A stretch of 64,000 nucleotides of DNA from Candidatus Pullichristensenella avicola (lineage in GTDB: Bacteria; Bacillota; Clostridia; Christensenellales; Aristaeellaceae), in the NCBI GenBank assembly GCA_018711655.1, contig DVIA01000028.1:50144-114143 (forward strand), in the 5' to 3' direction. The notes under the pieces were generated by a model that was given only the letters and a program-made list of their open reading frames with translations, ran no database searches and was not told where the DNA came from. Each line of letters begins with the position of its first letter. Within the stretch, counting starts at the first letter, position 1. A program made the position numbers and the translations under genes. Shown in pieces: positions 8,906 through 17,400 of this stretch.

Positions 8906-8934
8906 ATCATAGAAACCCGGTCGCGGAAAGTCAA
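8906..8934 (-). promoter_or_regulatory. SigA-type promoter of the ABC exporter operon
   Basis: On the minus strand TTGACT (8934-8929) and TATGAT (8911-8906) are 17 bp apart. The ATG of the ABC gene follows about 30 bp later. Confidence 0.75.
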
Positions 8935-8984
8935 GTTAAGGCTTTGAGCGCCGGACAAAATTCTTGCTCCGGCGCAAATGCAGG

Positions 8985-9013
8985 TTGACAGGGGTTGCAA
9001 AAAACATTACAAT
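8985..9013 (+). promoter_or_regulatory. SigA-type promoter of the frr-uppS-cdsA-dxr-rseP-ispG-polC operon
   Basis: A perfect TTGACA (8985-8990) and TACAAT (9008-9013) are 17 bp apart. No other promoter is evident before polC ends, so this may drive about 9.8 kb. Confidence 0.85.
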
Positions 9014-9052
9014 ATGAGGGAAAAGACGTTATGCTGCCAAGGAGGACTTTCC

Positions 9053-9610
9053 ATGTATAAGAAGGCTATCCAAAGCGCCGGAGAAAAGATGGACAAGACC
9101 ATCGCCATCATCGAAAAGGATCTTTCCACCCTGCGCGCCGGCCGCGCCAACCCCCAGATTCTCGACAAGATCACCGTGGATTACTACGGAACGCCCACGC
9201 AGCTGAATCAGGTGGGCAACATCTCCTCGCCCGAACCGCGCATGCTGGTCATCGCGCCCTGGGAACCGAAGATGATCGCGGAGATCGAAAAGGCCATCCA
9301 GAAGTCCGATCTGGGCATCAACCCCTCCAACGACGGCAAGGTGATCCGCCTGGTGGTGCCGGAACTGAACGAGGAGCGCCGCAAGGAACTGTGCAAGCAG
9401 GTCAAAAAGCAGGTGGAGGAGGGCAAGGTCGCCATCCGCAACACCCGTCGCGACACGATGGACCAGATCAAGAAAATGAAGAAGGATTCCGTCATCACCG
9501 AGGACGACCTCAAACTGGCGGAGACCGAGATGCAGAAAGTCACCGACGCGCACATCAAGACCCTGGATAAGGTGGGCGCGGACAAGGAAAAGGAGATCAT
9601 GTCGATCTGA
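9053..9610 (+). CDS. frr: Ribosome recycling factor
   Basis: This 185-residue protein matches RRF along its length: an N-terminal helix ending LSTLRAGRANPQILDKI, the central YYGTPTQLNQVGNIS domain II, and a C-terminal helix with KQVEEGKVAIRNTRRD. RRF and EF-G split the post-termination 70S complex. The start at 9053 is preceded by AAGGAGG; an upstream in-frame ATG at 8978 lies in the promoter and is rejected. In many Firmicutes frr follows pyrH and tsf; here it has its own promoter and leads the isoprenoid/replication operon. Its TGA overlaps the uppS ATG by one base. Confidence 0.97.
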   Translation: MYKKAIQSAGEKMDKTIAIIEKDLSTLRAGRANPQILDKITVDYYGTPTQLNQVGNISSPEPRMLVIAPWEPKMIAEIEKAIQKSDLGINPSNDGKVIRLVVPELNEERRKELCKQVKKQVEEGKVAIRNTRRDTMDQIKKMKKDSVITEDDLKLAETEMQKVTDAHIKTLDKVGADKEKEIMSI

Positions 9611-10416
9611 TGCTGCAAAAGCTGACAACGCTTCTGCGCGGGAAGCCCCGCAGCGCGAACGTCGCGCCCCGGGACGACGGGGCGCGCCTTGCGCTGCCTG
9701 CAAAACTGCCGCGGCATGTGGGCATCATCATGGACGGCAACGGCCGCTGGGCGCAAAACCGCGGCCTGCCCCGTTCGGCGGGCCACGCCGCCGGAACCGA
9801 GGCCCTGCGCGACATCATTCAGGCCTGCGACGACTGGGGGATATACGCCCTGTCCATTTACGCGTTTTCCACCGAGAACTGGGCTCGGCCCATGGACGAG
9901 GTGGGCGCGCTGATGGGCCTTATTTTGCGCTACTTTCAATCCGAGATCGACGAACTGGACGAAAAGGGTGCGGTCATTCGCATCATCGGCGATGTGGACG
10001 GCCTGCCGGACAAGCAGCGCGAGGTCGTTTTGCGCGCCATGGAGCGGACAAAGGACAACGACGGCCTGCGCCTCAACATCGCCCTGAACTATGGCGGCCA
10101 CGCCGAATTGACCCGCGCGGCCCGGCGCCTGGCTGCGCGTTGCCTGCGGGGCGAACTTGCGCCCGAGGATATTTCCGAGGCGGATGTCGAGGGCGAATTG
10201 TACACCGCCGGGCTTCCGCCGGTGGATCTGCTCATCCGCACCAGCGGCGAGGTGCGCACTTCAAACTTCCTGCCCTGGCAGGCGGCTTATGCGGAGATGG
10301 TCTTTAACCCCATCCTCTGGCCGGATTATACCCGCGAGGTGTTTCTGCGCGACCTGCACGAATATGCCTCCCGAGATCGGCGATTCGGCGCTGTGAAGAA
10401 GGGGGACAAGCGATGA
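9610..10416 (+). CDS. uppS: Undecaprenyl diphosphate synthase (cis-prenyltransferase)
   Basis: This 268-residue enzyme makes the C55 lipid carrier for cell-wall polymers by adding isopentenyl diphosphate units to farnesyl diphosphate. The HVGIIMDGNGRWA motif holds the catalytic Asp (about residue 42). YAFSTENWARP, LNIALNYGGHAELTRAA and LLIRTSGEVRTSNFLPWQAAYAE follow in the family order. The first ~30 residues are a poorly conserved extension. The gene overlaps frr by one base and cdsA by four (ATGA), so it is coupled on both sides. Its substrates come from the MEP pathway, two enzymes of which (dxr, ispG) are in the same operon. Confidence 0.96.
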   Translation: MLQKLTTLLRGKPRSANVAPRDDGARLALPAKLPRHVGIIMDGNGRWAQNRGLPRSAGHAAGTEALRDIIQACDDWGIYALSIYAFSTENWARPMDEVGALMGLILRYFQSEIDELDEKGAVIRIIGDVDGLPDKQREVVLRAMERTKDNDGLRLNIALNYGGHAELTRAARRLAARCLRGELAPEDISEADVEGELYTAGLPPVDLLIRTSGEVRTSNFLPWQAAYAEMVFNPILWPDYTREVFLRDLHEYASRDRRFGAVKKGDKR

Positions 10417-11237
10417 AAACGCGCGTGATCACGGGAATCGTTCTCATCGCCCTCGTTTCCGCGGCGATCATGCTTGGCGGATGGTGGCTGCGCGGCGTGG
10501 TGCTGCTGCTTATGCTGCTGAGCATGCACGAGATGTACGCTGCGCTCCGCCGCAAGGGGACGCGCCCCCTGCCCGTCGGGATGGGCCTTGCGCCGCTGCT
10601 TCTATTGTGCGCGCTGTTGCTTCCGCAAGGCGAATTGATGGAGGCGGCGGTGGCGGGAACGGCGTTTCTGGCGGCTGTGGGCGTGGGCGCGATCGTTTTG
10701 CGCGGCGCGGTCGATGGGCCGCGCATGCAGGCGACGCTTCTGCCGCTGATCTATCCCGGCGTGTTCTATATTTTGATGTTTGATCTTACCTATGCGGGCG
10801 AGGGAATGCCGCGGACGCTGCTGTTCGTGCTGCTCTTTCTCGTGCCCTCGATGAACGACTGTTTCGCGCTGTTTACCGGCATGGCCTGTGGGCGGCACAA
10901 GCTTTCGGCGCAGATCAGCCCCAAAAAGACCGTCGAAGGCAGCGTTGGCGGACTGGCGGCGGCGGTGGCGTTCGCCGTCGGGCTTCCGTTTCTGGTTCGC
11001 GCCCTTTACGGCGCGGACGCCGCGGCGCTCGCGCCGGCATGGTACTATGCGCTGTTCGGGCTGCTGGCGGGGGCGCTGTCGCAGATCGGCGATCTGGCCG
11101 CCTCGCTGGTCAAGCGCGATTGCGGCATAAAGGACTTTGGAAAAATATTTCCCGGACACGGCGGCGTCATGGATCGGCTGGACGGTATCCTCTTTGCCAC
11201 CCTGGCCTGCCATGTGTTTTTTCGGATGATGGGATGA
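10413..11237 (+). CDS. cdsA: Phosphatidate cytidylyltransferase (CDP-diacylglycerol synthase)
   Basis: This 274-residue polytopic membrane protein has about seven hydrophobic helices. The C-terminal signature is present: SQIGDLAASLVKRDCGIKD, then KIFPGHGGVMDRLDGI. The enzyme makes CDP-diacylglycerol from phosphatidate and CTP at the membrane, the branch point for phospholipids. The ISPKKTVEG cytoplasmic loop is also typical. ATGA overlaps connect it with uppS upstream and dxr downstream. The uppS-cdsA-dxr-rseP order is widely conserved in bacteria. Confidence 0.95.
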   Translation: MKTRVITGIVLIALVSAAIMLGGWWLRGVVLLLMLLSMHEMYAALRRKGTRPLPVGMGLAPLLLLCALLLPQGELMEAAVAGTAFLAAVGVGAIVLRGAVDGPRMQATLLPLIYPGVFYILMFDLTYAGEGMPRTLLFVLLFLVPSMNDCFALFTGMACGRHKLSAQISPKKTVEGSVGGLAAAVAFAVGLPFLVRALYGADAAALAPAWYYALFGLLAGALSQIGDLAASLVKRDCGIKDFGKIFPGHGGVMDRLDGILFATLACHVFFRMMG

Positions 11238-12391
11238 TCGCTTTGCAACGAAAGATTGCCATACTCGGCGCGACCGGCTCCATCGGAACGCAGGCGTTGG
11301 ACATTGCGCGCCGCTATCCCGAGCGCTTTGAGGTCGTCTGTTTGACGGCCCATTCCTCGGCGGACAAACTGTTTGAACTGGTTCGCGAATTTCGCCCGCG
11401 CGTGGCGGCGCTGGAAACGGAGCCCGCCTGGATTCCCGAGGACGTGCGCTTTTGCGAGTGGGTTTTTGGCAGGGACAGTTCCGCGCGCGCATTGGAGTTT
11501 TCGGGCGCGGACGACGCCCTGTGCGCGGTGGTGGGCATAGCCGGTTTGCGCAACGTATGGACGGCGCTTGCCTGCTGCGAGCGCGTGCTGCTGGCAAACA
11601 AGGAGGCGCTGGTGACGGGCGGCGAACTGGTCATGGCGCGGGCGCGGGAGATGCGTCGCACGCTTTTGCCCGTGGACAGCGAACATTCGGCCATTTTCCA
11701 GTGCCTGCGGGCGCGCGAGGGCAATCCCGTGCGCCGGCTGGTCCTCACGGCCTCGGGTGGGGCGCTGCGCGACCGCACGGCGAAGGAGATCGAAAACGCC
11801 AGCGTCGAGGACGTTTTGCGCCATCCGACCTGGCGCATGGGCGCGAAGATCACCGTGGACTGCGCCACCATGCTCAACAAGGGGCTGGAGGTGATCGAGG
11901 CGCACCACCTTTTCGGCATGGACGCGGAAAATATCCGCGTGGTGGTGCATCCCGAAAGCGTCGTGCATTCCATGGTGGAGTTTCAAGACGGCGCGATACT
12001 GGCTCAGTTGGGCAGGGCGGACATGCGCGGGCCGATCGGTTACGCCATGGGCTTTCCGGAAAGACTGCCTTACGGGGGAGAACCGCTTTCCCTGACGGAA
12101 GTTGGCAGCCTGACCTTCCGCGCCCCGGACGACGCGCGCTTTCCCTGCCTGTCCATGGCCTACGAGGCCCTGCGCGCGGGCGCGAACGCGCCGGTGGTTT
12201 TCAATGGCGCCAACGAGGCGGCCGTCGGGGAATTTTTGGGCGGAAGGGTGCGCTTTGGCGAAATCGCCCGCTGCGTGCGCGCTGCGCTCGACGGCGTTGC
12301 GCGCCGCGAGATCCGATCGCTGGACGATGTGTTCGCCTGCGATCTGGAGGCGCGTGCGTTTGCGCGAAAATTCCTTGGAGGACGGAAATGA
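11234..12391 (+). CDS. dxr: 1-deoxy-D-xylulose 5-phosphate reductoisomerase
   Basis: This 385-residue enzyme converts DXP to MEP with NADPH, the second step of the MEP isoprenoid route. Motifs are KIAILGATGSIGTQAL (NADPH fold), LLANKEALVTGG, PVDSEHSAIFQCL (metal and substrate site), LTASGGALRDRT and MLNKGLEVIEAHHLF. The start was set at the ATG overlapping the cdsA stop (ATGA); an extended frame upstream reads cdsA out of frame. It also overlaps rseP by four bases. Length and motifs are complete. Confidence 0.96.
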   Translation: MIALQRKIAILGATGSIGTQALDIARRYPERFEVVCLTAHSSADKLFELVREFRPRVAALETEPAWIPEDVRFCEWVFGRDSSARALEFSGADDALCAVVGIAGLRNVWTALACCERVLLANKEALVTGGELVMARAREMRRTLLPVDSEHSAIFQCLRAREGNPVRRLVLTASGGALRDRTAKEIENASVEDVLRHPTWRMGAKITVDCATMLNKGLEVIEAHHLFGMDAENIRVVVHPESVVHSMVEFQDGAILAQLGRADMRGPIGYAMGFPERLPYGGEPLSLTEVGSLTFRAPDDARFPCLSMAYEALRAGANAPVVFNGANEAAVGEFLGGRVRFGEIARCVRAALDGVARREIRSLDDVFACDLEARAFARKFLGGRK

Positions 12392-13446
12392 TCGTCAATC
12401 TGCTTTTTATATTGTTGGCCATCGTGATTCTGGGCGTGCTGGTGATGGTGCACGAGTTTGGGCATTACATCGTCGGCAGGCTCACGGGCATGACGGTGCT
12501 GGAATTTTCCATCGGTTTCGGCCCCAAGCTGCTGGGCTGGCGGCGCAAGGAGATCGACTATTCCCTGCGCCTGATCCCGCTGGGCGGCTATTGCAGTTTT
12601 TTGGGCGAGGATGAAAACAACGACGATCCGCGCGCCATGAACAATTTGCCCGTGTGGCGCCGTTTTTTGACGGTGTTCGCCGGCCCGGCGATGAACTTTG
12701 TGTTCGCCCTTGCCGTCTGTGTGGTTTCGATGATGCTCTACGAAGGCGTGCGCACGCAGCCGCTGATCCAGGAGGTGGTTCCCGCTTCGCCGGCTGCGCA
12801 GGCGGGCATCGAGGCGGGCGATACCATTGTGGCCGTCAACGGCCGCGAGATCAGCGATGGAAACAGCCTGACGCTTTCGCTCTCCATTGCCACTGCGGGC
12901 GAGGGCGAAGCGGTAGAGATCACCGTTTTGCGCGATGGCGAGCGGGAGACGCTTTCCATGGTTCCCAGCGCAGTGGTGCTGGAGGATGGCACGAGCGTCA
13001 AACAGATCGGCATCGTCTATACCACGCAGGTCGTGGAGCGCTATTCTCTGGGCGCGGCTTTGCGCGCGGCGCCGCAGCGGCTTTGGGAGATCGTCGAAAC
13101 AATGATCGACGCCCTGAAGGGGCTGGTGTTCCACGGCGAGGGCGCCACGGAAATGGCCGGGCCGGTGGGCATCGTCGGTATGATCTCTGAAGAGACGCGC
13201 ACAGGCGGCTTTTATATGGTTTTGTACCTTATGTACATTATCTCGCTCAATCTGGGGCTGATGAACCTTTTGCCCCTGCCGGCGCTGGATGGCGGAAGGC
13301 TGGTGTTCCTCATCGTCGAGGCCATCCGCAGAAAGCCCGTGCCGCCGGAGAAAGAGGGAATGGTGCATGGGGTCGGCATGCTGCTTCTGCTGGGTCTTAT
13401 TGTCGTGATTACCTATCAGGACATTGTGCGCCTGATTGCGAGGTAA
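12388..13446 (+). CDS. rseP: Site-2 intramembrane zinc metalloprotease (RseP family)
   Basis: This 352-residue membrane protease has the zinc motif HEFGH in its first helix (about residue 20), a conserved FSIGFGPKLLGW segment, a PDZ domain (about residues 125-210, VVPASPAAQAGIEAGD), and the second active-site motif NLLPLPALDGGRL near residue 295. Site-2 proteases cut membrane-embedded substrates such as anti-sigma factors or signal peptide remnants; the substrate here is unknown. The gene overlaps dxr by ATGA and ispG begins 5 bp later. An anti-sigma gene sits 40 kb away, but it is a soluble RsbW-type protein and not an obvious target. Confidence 0.95.
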   Translation: MIVNLLFILLAIVILGVLVMVHEFGHYIVGRLTGMTVLEFSIGFGPKLLGWRRKEIDYSLRLIPLGGYCSFLGEDENNDDPRAMNNLPVWRRFLTVFAGPAMNFVFALAVCVVSMMLYEGVRTQPLIQEVVPASPAAQAGIEAGDTIVAVNGREISDGNSLTLSLSIATAGEGEAVEITVLRDGERETLSMVPSAVVLEDGTSVKQIGIVYTTQVVERYSLGAALRAAPQRLWEIVETMIDALKGLVFHGEGATEMAGPVGIVGMISEETRTGGFYMVLYLMYIISLNLGLMNLLPLPALDGGRLVFLIVEAIRRKPVPPEKEGMVHGVGMLLLLGLIVVITYQDIVRLIAR

Positions 13447-13451
13447 AGCCT

Positions 13452-14495
13452 ATGGCTACAAAAGCGGTTTACGCCCAAAATGTGCAGATCGGCGGCGGCG
13501 CGCCCGTCACCGTGCAATCCATGACCAATACTGATACGCGGAACCTTGCGGCAACCATCGCCCAGATTCGCGCGCTGGCAGACGCCGGGGCGGAGATCGT
13601 GCGCGTTTCGGTCTACGATGAACTTTGCGCGGGGAATGTGCGCGCGCTGGCGGAGGCAAGCCCCGTGCCGCTGGTGGCGGACATCCACTTTGACCACCGC
13701 CTCGCCATTCGCGCGGTGGAAAACGGCGTCGCCAAGGTGCGCATCAACCCTGGAAATATTGGCGGGGAGAACAATGTGCGCGCGTTGGCGGATTGTCTGC
13801 GCGCCCACGACGTTCCGGTGCGCATCGGCGTCAACGCCGGCTCTCTGGAGCGCGACATCCTGCAAAAATACGGCGGCGTCACCGCCGAGGGCATGGTGGA
13901 AAGCGGCCTTGCGCACGCGCGTATGCTCGAACGCGCCGGCTGGGACAAGATCGTCCTTTCCTTCAAAGCCTCCAGCGTGCGCCTGACTGTGGACGCCTGC
14001 CGCCTGGCGGCAAGGCGCACGGACTATCCGCAGCATATCGGCGTCACCGAGGCGGGCACCTACGAAGGCTCCATCGTCAAAAGCGCCATGGGCATCGGAG
14101 CGCTGCTTCTGGAGGGCATTGGCGACACCATTCGCGTCTCCATCACCGGCGACCCCGTTCGCGAGGTCGAGGCCGGGCTGGACATCTTGCGCGCCGCCGG
14201 GCTGCGCAAGGACTATGTCGAAGTCGTCTCCTGCCCGACCTGCGGCCGCACGGCCATCGAGGTCGAAGCGCTGGCGCGCAGGGTGCGCGAAGCCACCAGG
14301 CACATTCGCAAGCCGTTGCGCGTGGCGGTGATGGGCTGCGTGGTCAACGGCCCCGGCGAGGCGCGCGAGGCAGACGTGGGCATCGCCGGCGGCAAGGACG
14401 GCGGCGCGCTGTTTGTCAAGGGCCAGGCGCCGCGCGCCGTGCATGGCGATCTGGCGGAAATCCTCCTTGCGGAGATACGAAGGATATTGCAATGA
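13452..14495 (+). CDS. ispG: 4-hydroxy-3-methylbut-2-enyl diphosphate synthase
   Basis: This 347-residue enzyme reduces MEcPP to HMBPP, the penultimate MEP-pathway step. It is the short two-domain form: a TIM barrel starting with VQSMTNTDTRNLAATIAQI and a C-terminal domain binding one 4Fe-4S cluster through SCPTCGRT and GCVVNGPGEA. An ADVGIAGGKDGG loop follows, as usual. The last codons overlap the ATG of polC. Oxygen-sensitive iron-sulfur chemistry fits an anaerobe. Confidence 0.96.
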   Translation: MATKAVYAQNVQIGGGAPVTVQSMTNTDTRNLAATIAQIRALADAGAEIVRVSVYDELCAGNVRALAEASPVPLVADIHFDHRLAIRAVENGVAKVRINPGNIGGENNVRALADCLRAHDVPVRIGVNAGSLERDILQKYGGVTAEGMVESGLAHARMLERAGWDKIVLSFKASSVRLTVDACRLAARRTDYPQHIGVTEAGTYEGSIVKSAMGIGALLLEGIGDTIRVSITGDPVREVEAGLDILRAAGLRKDYVEVVSCPTCGRTAIEVEALARRVREATRHIRKPLRVAVMGCVVNGPGEAREADVGIAGGKDGGALFVKGQAPRAVHGDLAEILLAEIRRILQ

Positions 14496-17400
14496 GCGAA
14501 CTGTGGCGGGAATTGATCGAGCGCCAGAGCCCGGAACTTGCCGGCGCTCTGGCGCTTCGGCGCGTTTCCATTTCCAGGAAAACAGGCGAAATGTGCGTGC
14601 AACTGTGCGCCGATCGCCTCTTTACGCGCGCGGAATACAAGCGCGTGCATCAGGCGCTTGCGGCGGCCTTTCCGTCGGTGGGTGTGCGTCTGAAGATCTC
14701 CTATCCGGCCCTGAAGGCGCGCGCGGAGGCGGACATCGCCTCTGTAGCGCCGCTTCTGATCGAACTGGTGCGCCACGAAAGCCCTGGTTCGGCGCCGTTT
14801 TTGCTCAATAGCGATACGGATTTTTCCCTGAGCAACGGCGTTTTCACCATCCATGCCACCGGCGAGGAGGGCGTTGCGTACATGCGCGCGCGCGGCGTCG
14901 ATCGGCTTTTTTCCGCGCTTTTGAAAGATCTTTTTTCCATTGACGCCGCGACGAACATCGAGGTGGCCGGCAGCGAACAGAAGCGCCTGGAACGCATCCG
15001 CGCCCAACGTCTCGCCGAGGAAGCGCGCATGGCCGAGGAGACGGCGCGCGGCGTGCGCGAGGAGGACGCGGGCAGAAAAAAGCCGACCCCGCAGGAGGCC
15101 GTCTACGGCCGCGCCATCCACGACGAAGCGACACCCATGAACGAGATCACCGAGGACATCGGCCGCGTGACCGTCGTGGGCGAGGTGGCGGCGCTGGAGA
15201 TGCGCGACGCCAAAAACGGCCAGTCGAAGATAATCACCTTCTCCATGACCGATCACAGAGGTTCGGTCAACTGCAAGCTCTTCCTCGGCGGCCGCCGCCA
15301 GAGCGAGGGTGCCGGCGTGGAGGAGCAGGCGGAAAAGCTGCGCGCCGCCCTCAAGGACGGCCTTTGGGTCAAGGTCCGCGGCGGCTACCGCTACGACGAT
15401 TTCAAGCGCGAGATGGTTTTGATGGTTTCGGACGTGATGTCCGTACCCAAGCCTGTGCGCGAGGACAACGCCCCGAGAAAGCGCGTGGAACTGCACCTGC
15501 ACACGCAGATGAGCACGATGGACGCCTGCGCTTCGGCCAAGGATCTGATCGCGCAGGCCGCCGCCTGGGGCCACAGCGCCATCGCCGTCACCGACCACGG
15601 CGTGGTGCAGGCGTTTCCGGAGGCTTTTGGCGCCGTCCGCGGCAAGGATATCAAGTTCATTCCCGGCTGCGAGGGCTATCTCATCGAGGACGCGCCGGAG
15701 ATCGTCTCCGGCGGCGACGACCGGCCTTTGGAGGATACGGCCTTTGTCGTGCTCGATTTTGAGACAACGGGCCTCAACCCCAATCAGGACGAGATCATCG
15801 AGATCGGCGCGGTGCGTCTGGAACACGGCAAGGAGGTGGGGGAGTTTTCGCAACTGATCGACCCCGGCCGCGCTATCCCGGAAAAGGTGGTGGAGTTGAC
15901 CGGCATCAACGCCGCCATGCTCGCCGGACAGCCGAATCTGGCTGAAGTCTTTCCCAAATTTGAAAAATTCCTCGAAGGCGCGGTGCTCGTGGCGCACAAC
16001 GCCTCCTTTGACATGGCTTTTTTGCGCCGCGCCTTCCAGCGCTTCGGCAGGGAACTGGACGCCCCCATCCTCGACACACTGGCCCTCGCCCGCAACGCCT
16101 ACAAAGAGTTGCGCAACCACAAACTGGGCACGGTCTGCAAGCATCTGGACATATCGCTGAAAAACGCCCACCGCGCCGTGCACGACGCCCGCGCCACCGG
16201 GCAGGTGCTTTCCAGGACGCTTTCGCGCATGGGCGTATCGCGCCTGAGCGACGTCAATCGCGCCTTCCAGACCGACGCCGGCGCGCAGGCCTATCACATC
16301 ATCCTGCTGGCGAAGAACCAGACGGGCATGACCAACCTCTACCGTCTCGTCAGCGAAGGGCACCTCAATTACTTCCACCGCACGCCGCGCATGCCGCGCA
16401 AATTGATCGAGAAATACCGCGAGGGCCTCATCATCGGCAGCGCCTGCGAGTCGGGCGAACTGTTCCGCGCCGTGCTGGCGGGCAAGGACGCAAGAACCCT
16501 GGAACGCATTGCGCGCTTCTATGATTATCTGGAGATACAGCCCATCGGCAACAACGCTTTCCTCGTGCGCGAGGGCGCGGTGAAGGACGAGGAGGCTCTG
16601 CGCGATCTGAACCGCAGGGTTCTCGCCCTTGGCGACAAACTGGGCATTCCCGTGGTGGCCACCGGGGACGTGCATTTCATGAACCCCGAGGACGCCGTAT
16701 ACCGCTCCATCCTCATGGCCACCAAGGGCTTTGAGGACGCCGACCACCAGCCGCCCCTTTATTTCCGCACCACAGAGGAGATGCTGGAGGAATTTGCTTA
16801 TCTCGGCCGCGAGACCGCCGAGCGCGTGGTCATCGACGAACCGAACCGCATCGCCGGGCAGATCGGCGACGTCCGCCTCTTCATCCCGCACCCGGAGGGC
16901 AAGGAGACCTTCCAGCCCTTCTGGCCCGAGGCCGAGCACGACCTGCGACGCATCACCCTTGAGCGCGCCCGCGAAATTTACGGCGATCCGCTGCCGGAGA
17001 TCGTGCAAAAGCGCATCGACAAGGAACTGGGCGCCATCATCGGCTACGGCTTTTCCACGCTGTACATGATCGCCGTGAAGTTGGTGGCCAAATCGCTTTC
17101 CGACGGCTATATTGTCGGTTCGCGCGGCTCGGTCGGCTCTTCCTTGGTGGCGTTTCTTTCCGGCATCACCGAGGTCAACTCTTTGCCGCCGCATTACGTC
17201 TGCCCCCAGTGCAAGTTTTCCGATTTTGACGTGCAGCAGCTGGGGAAAACGGGCCTGGACCTGCCCGCGCGCGACTGCCCCAGGTGCGGCGCGCGCATGA
17301 ACAAGGACGGTTTCAACATCCCCTTCGAGGTCTTTCTCGGCTTCAAGGGCAACAAGGTGCCGGATATCGACCTCAACTTCTCCGGCGTCTACCAGCCCGT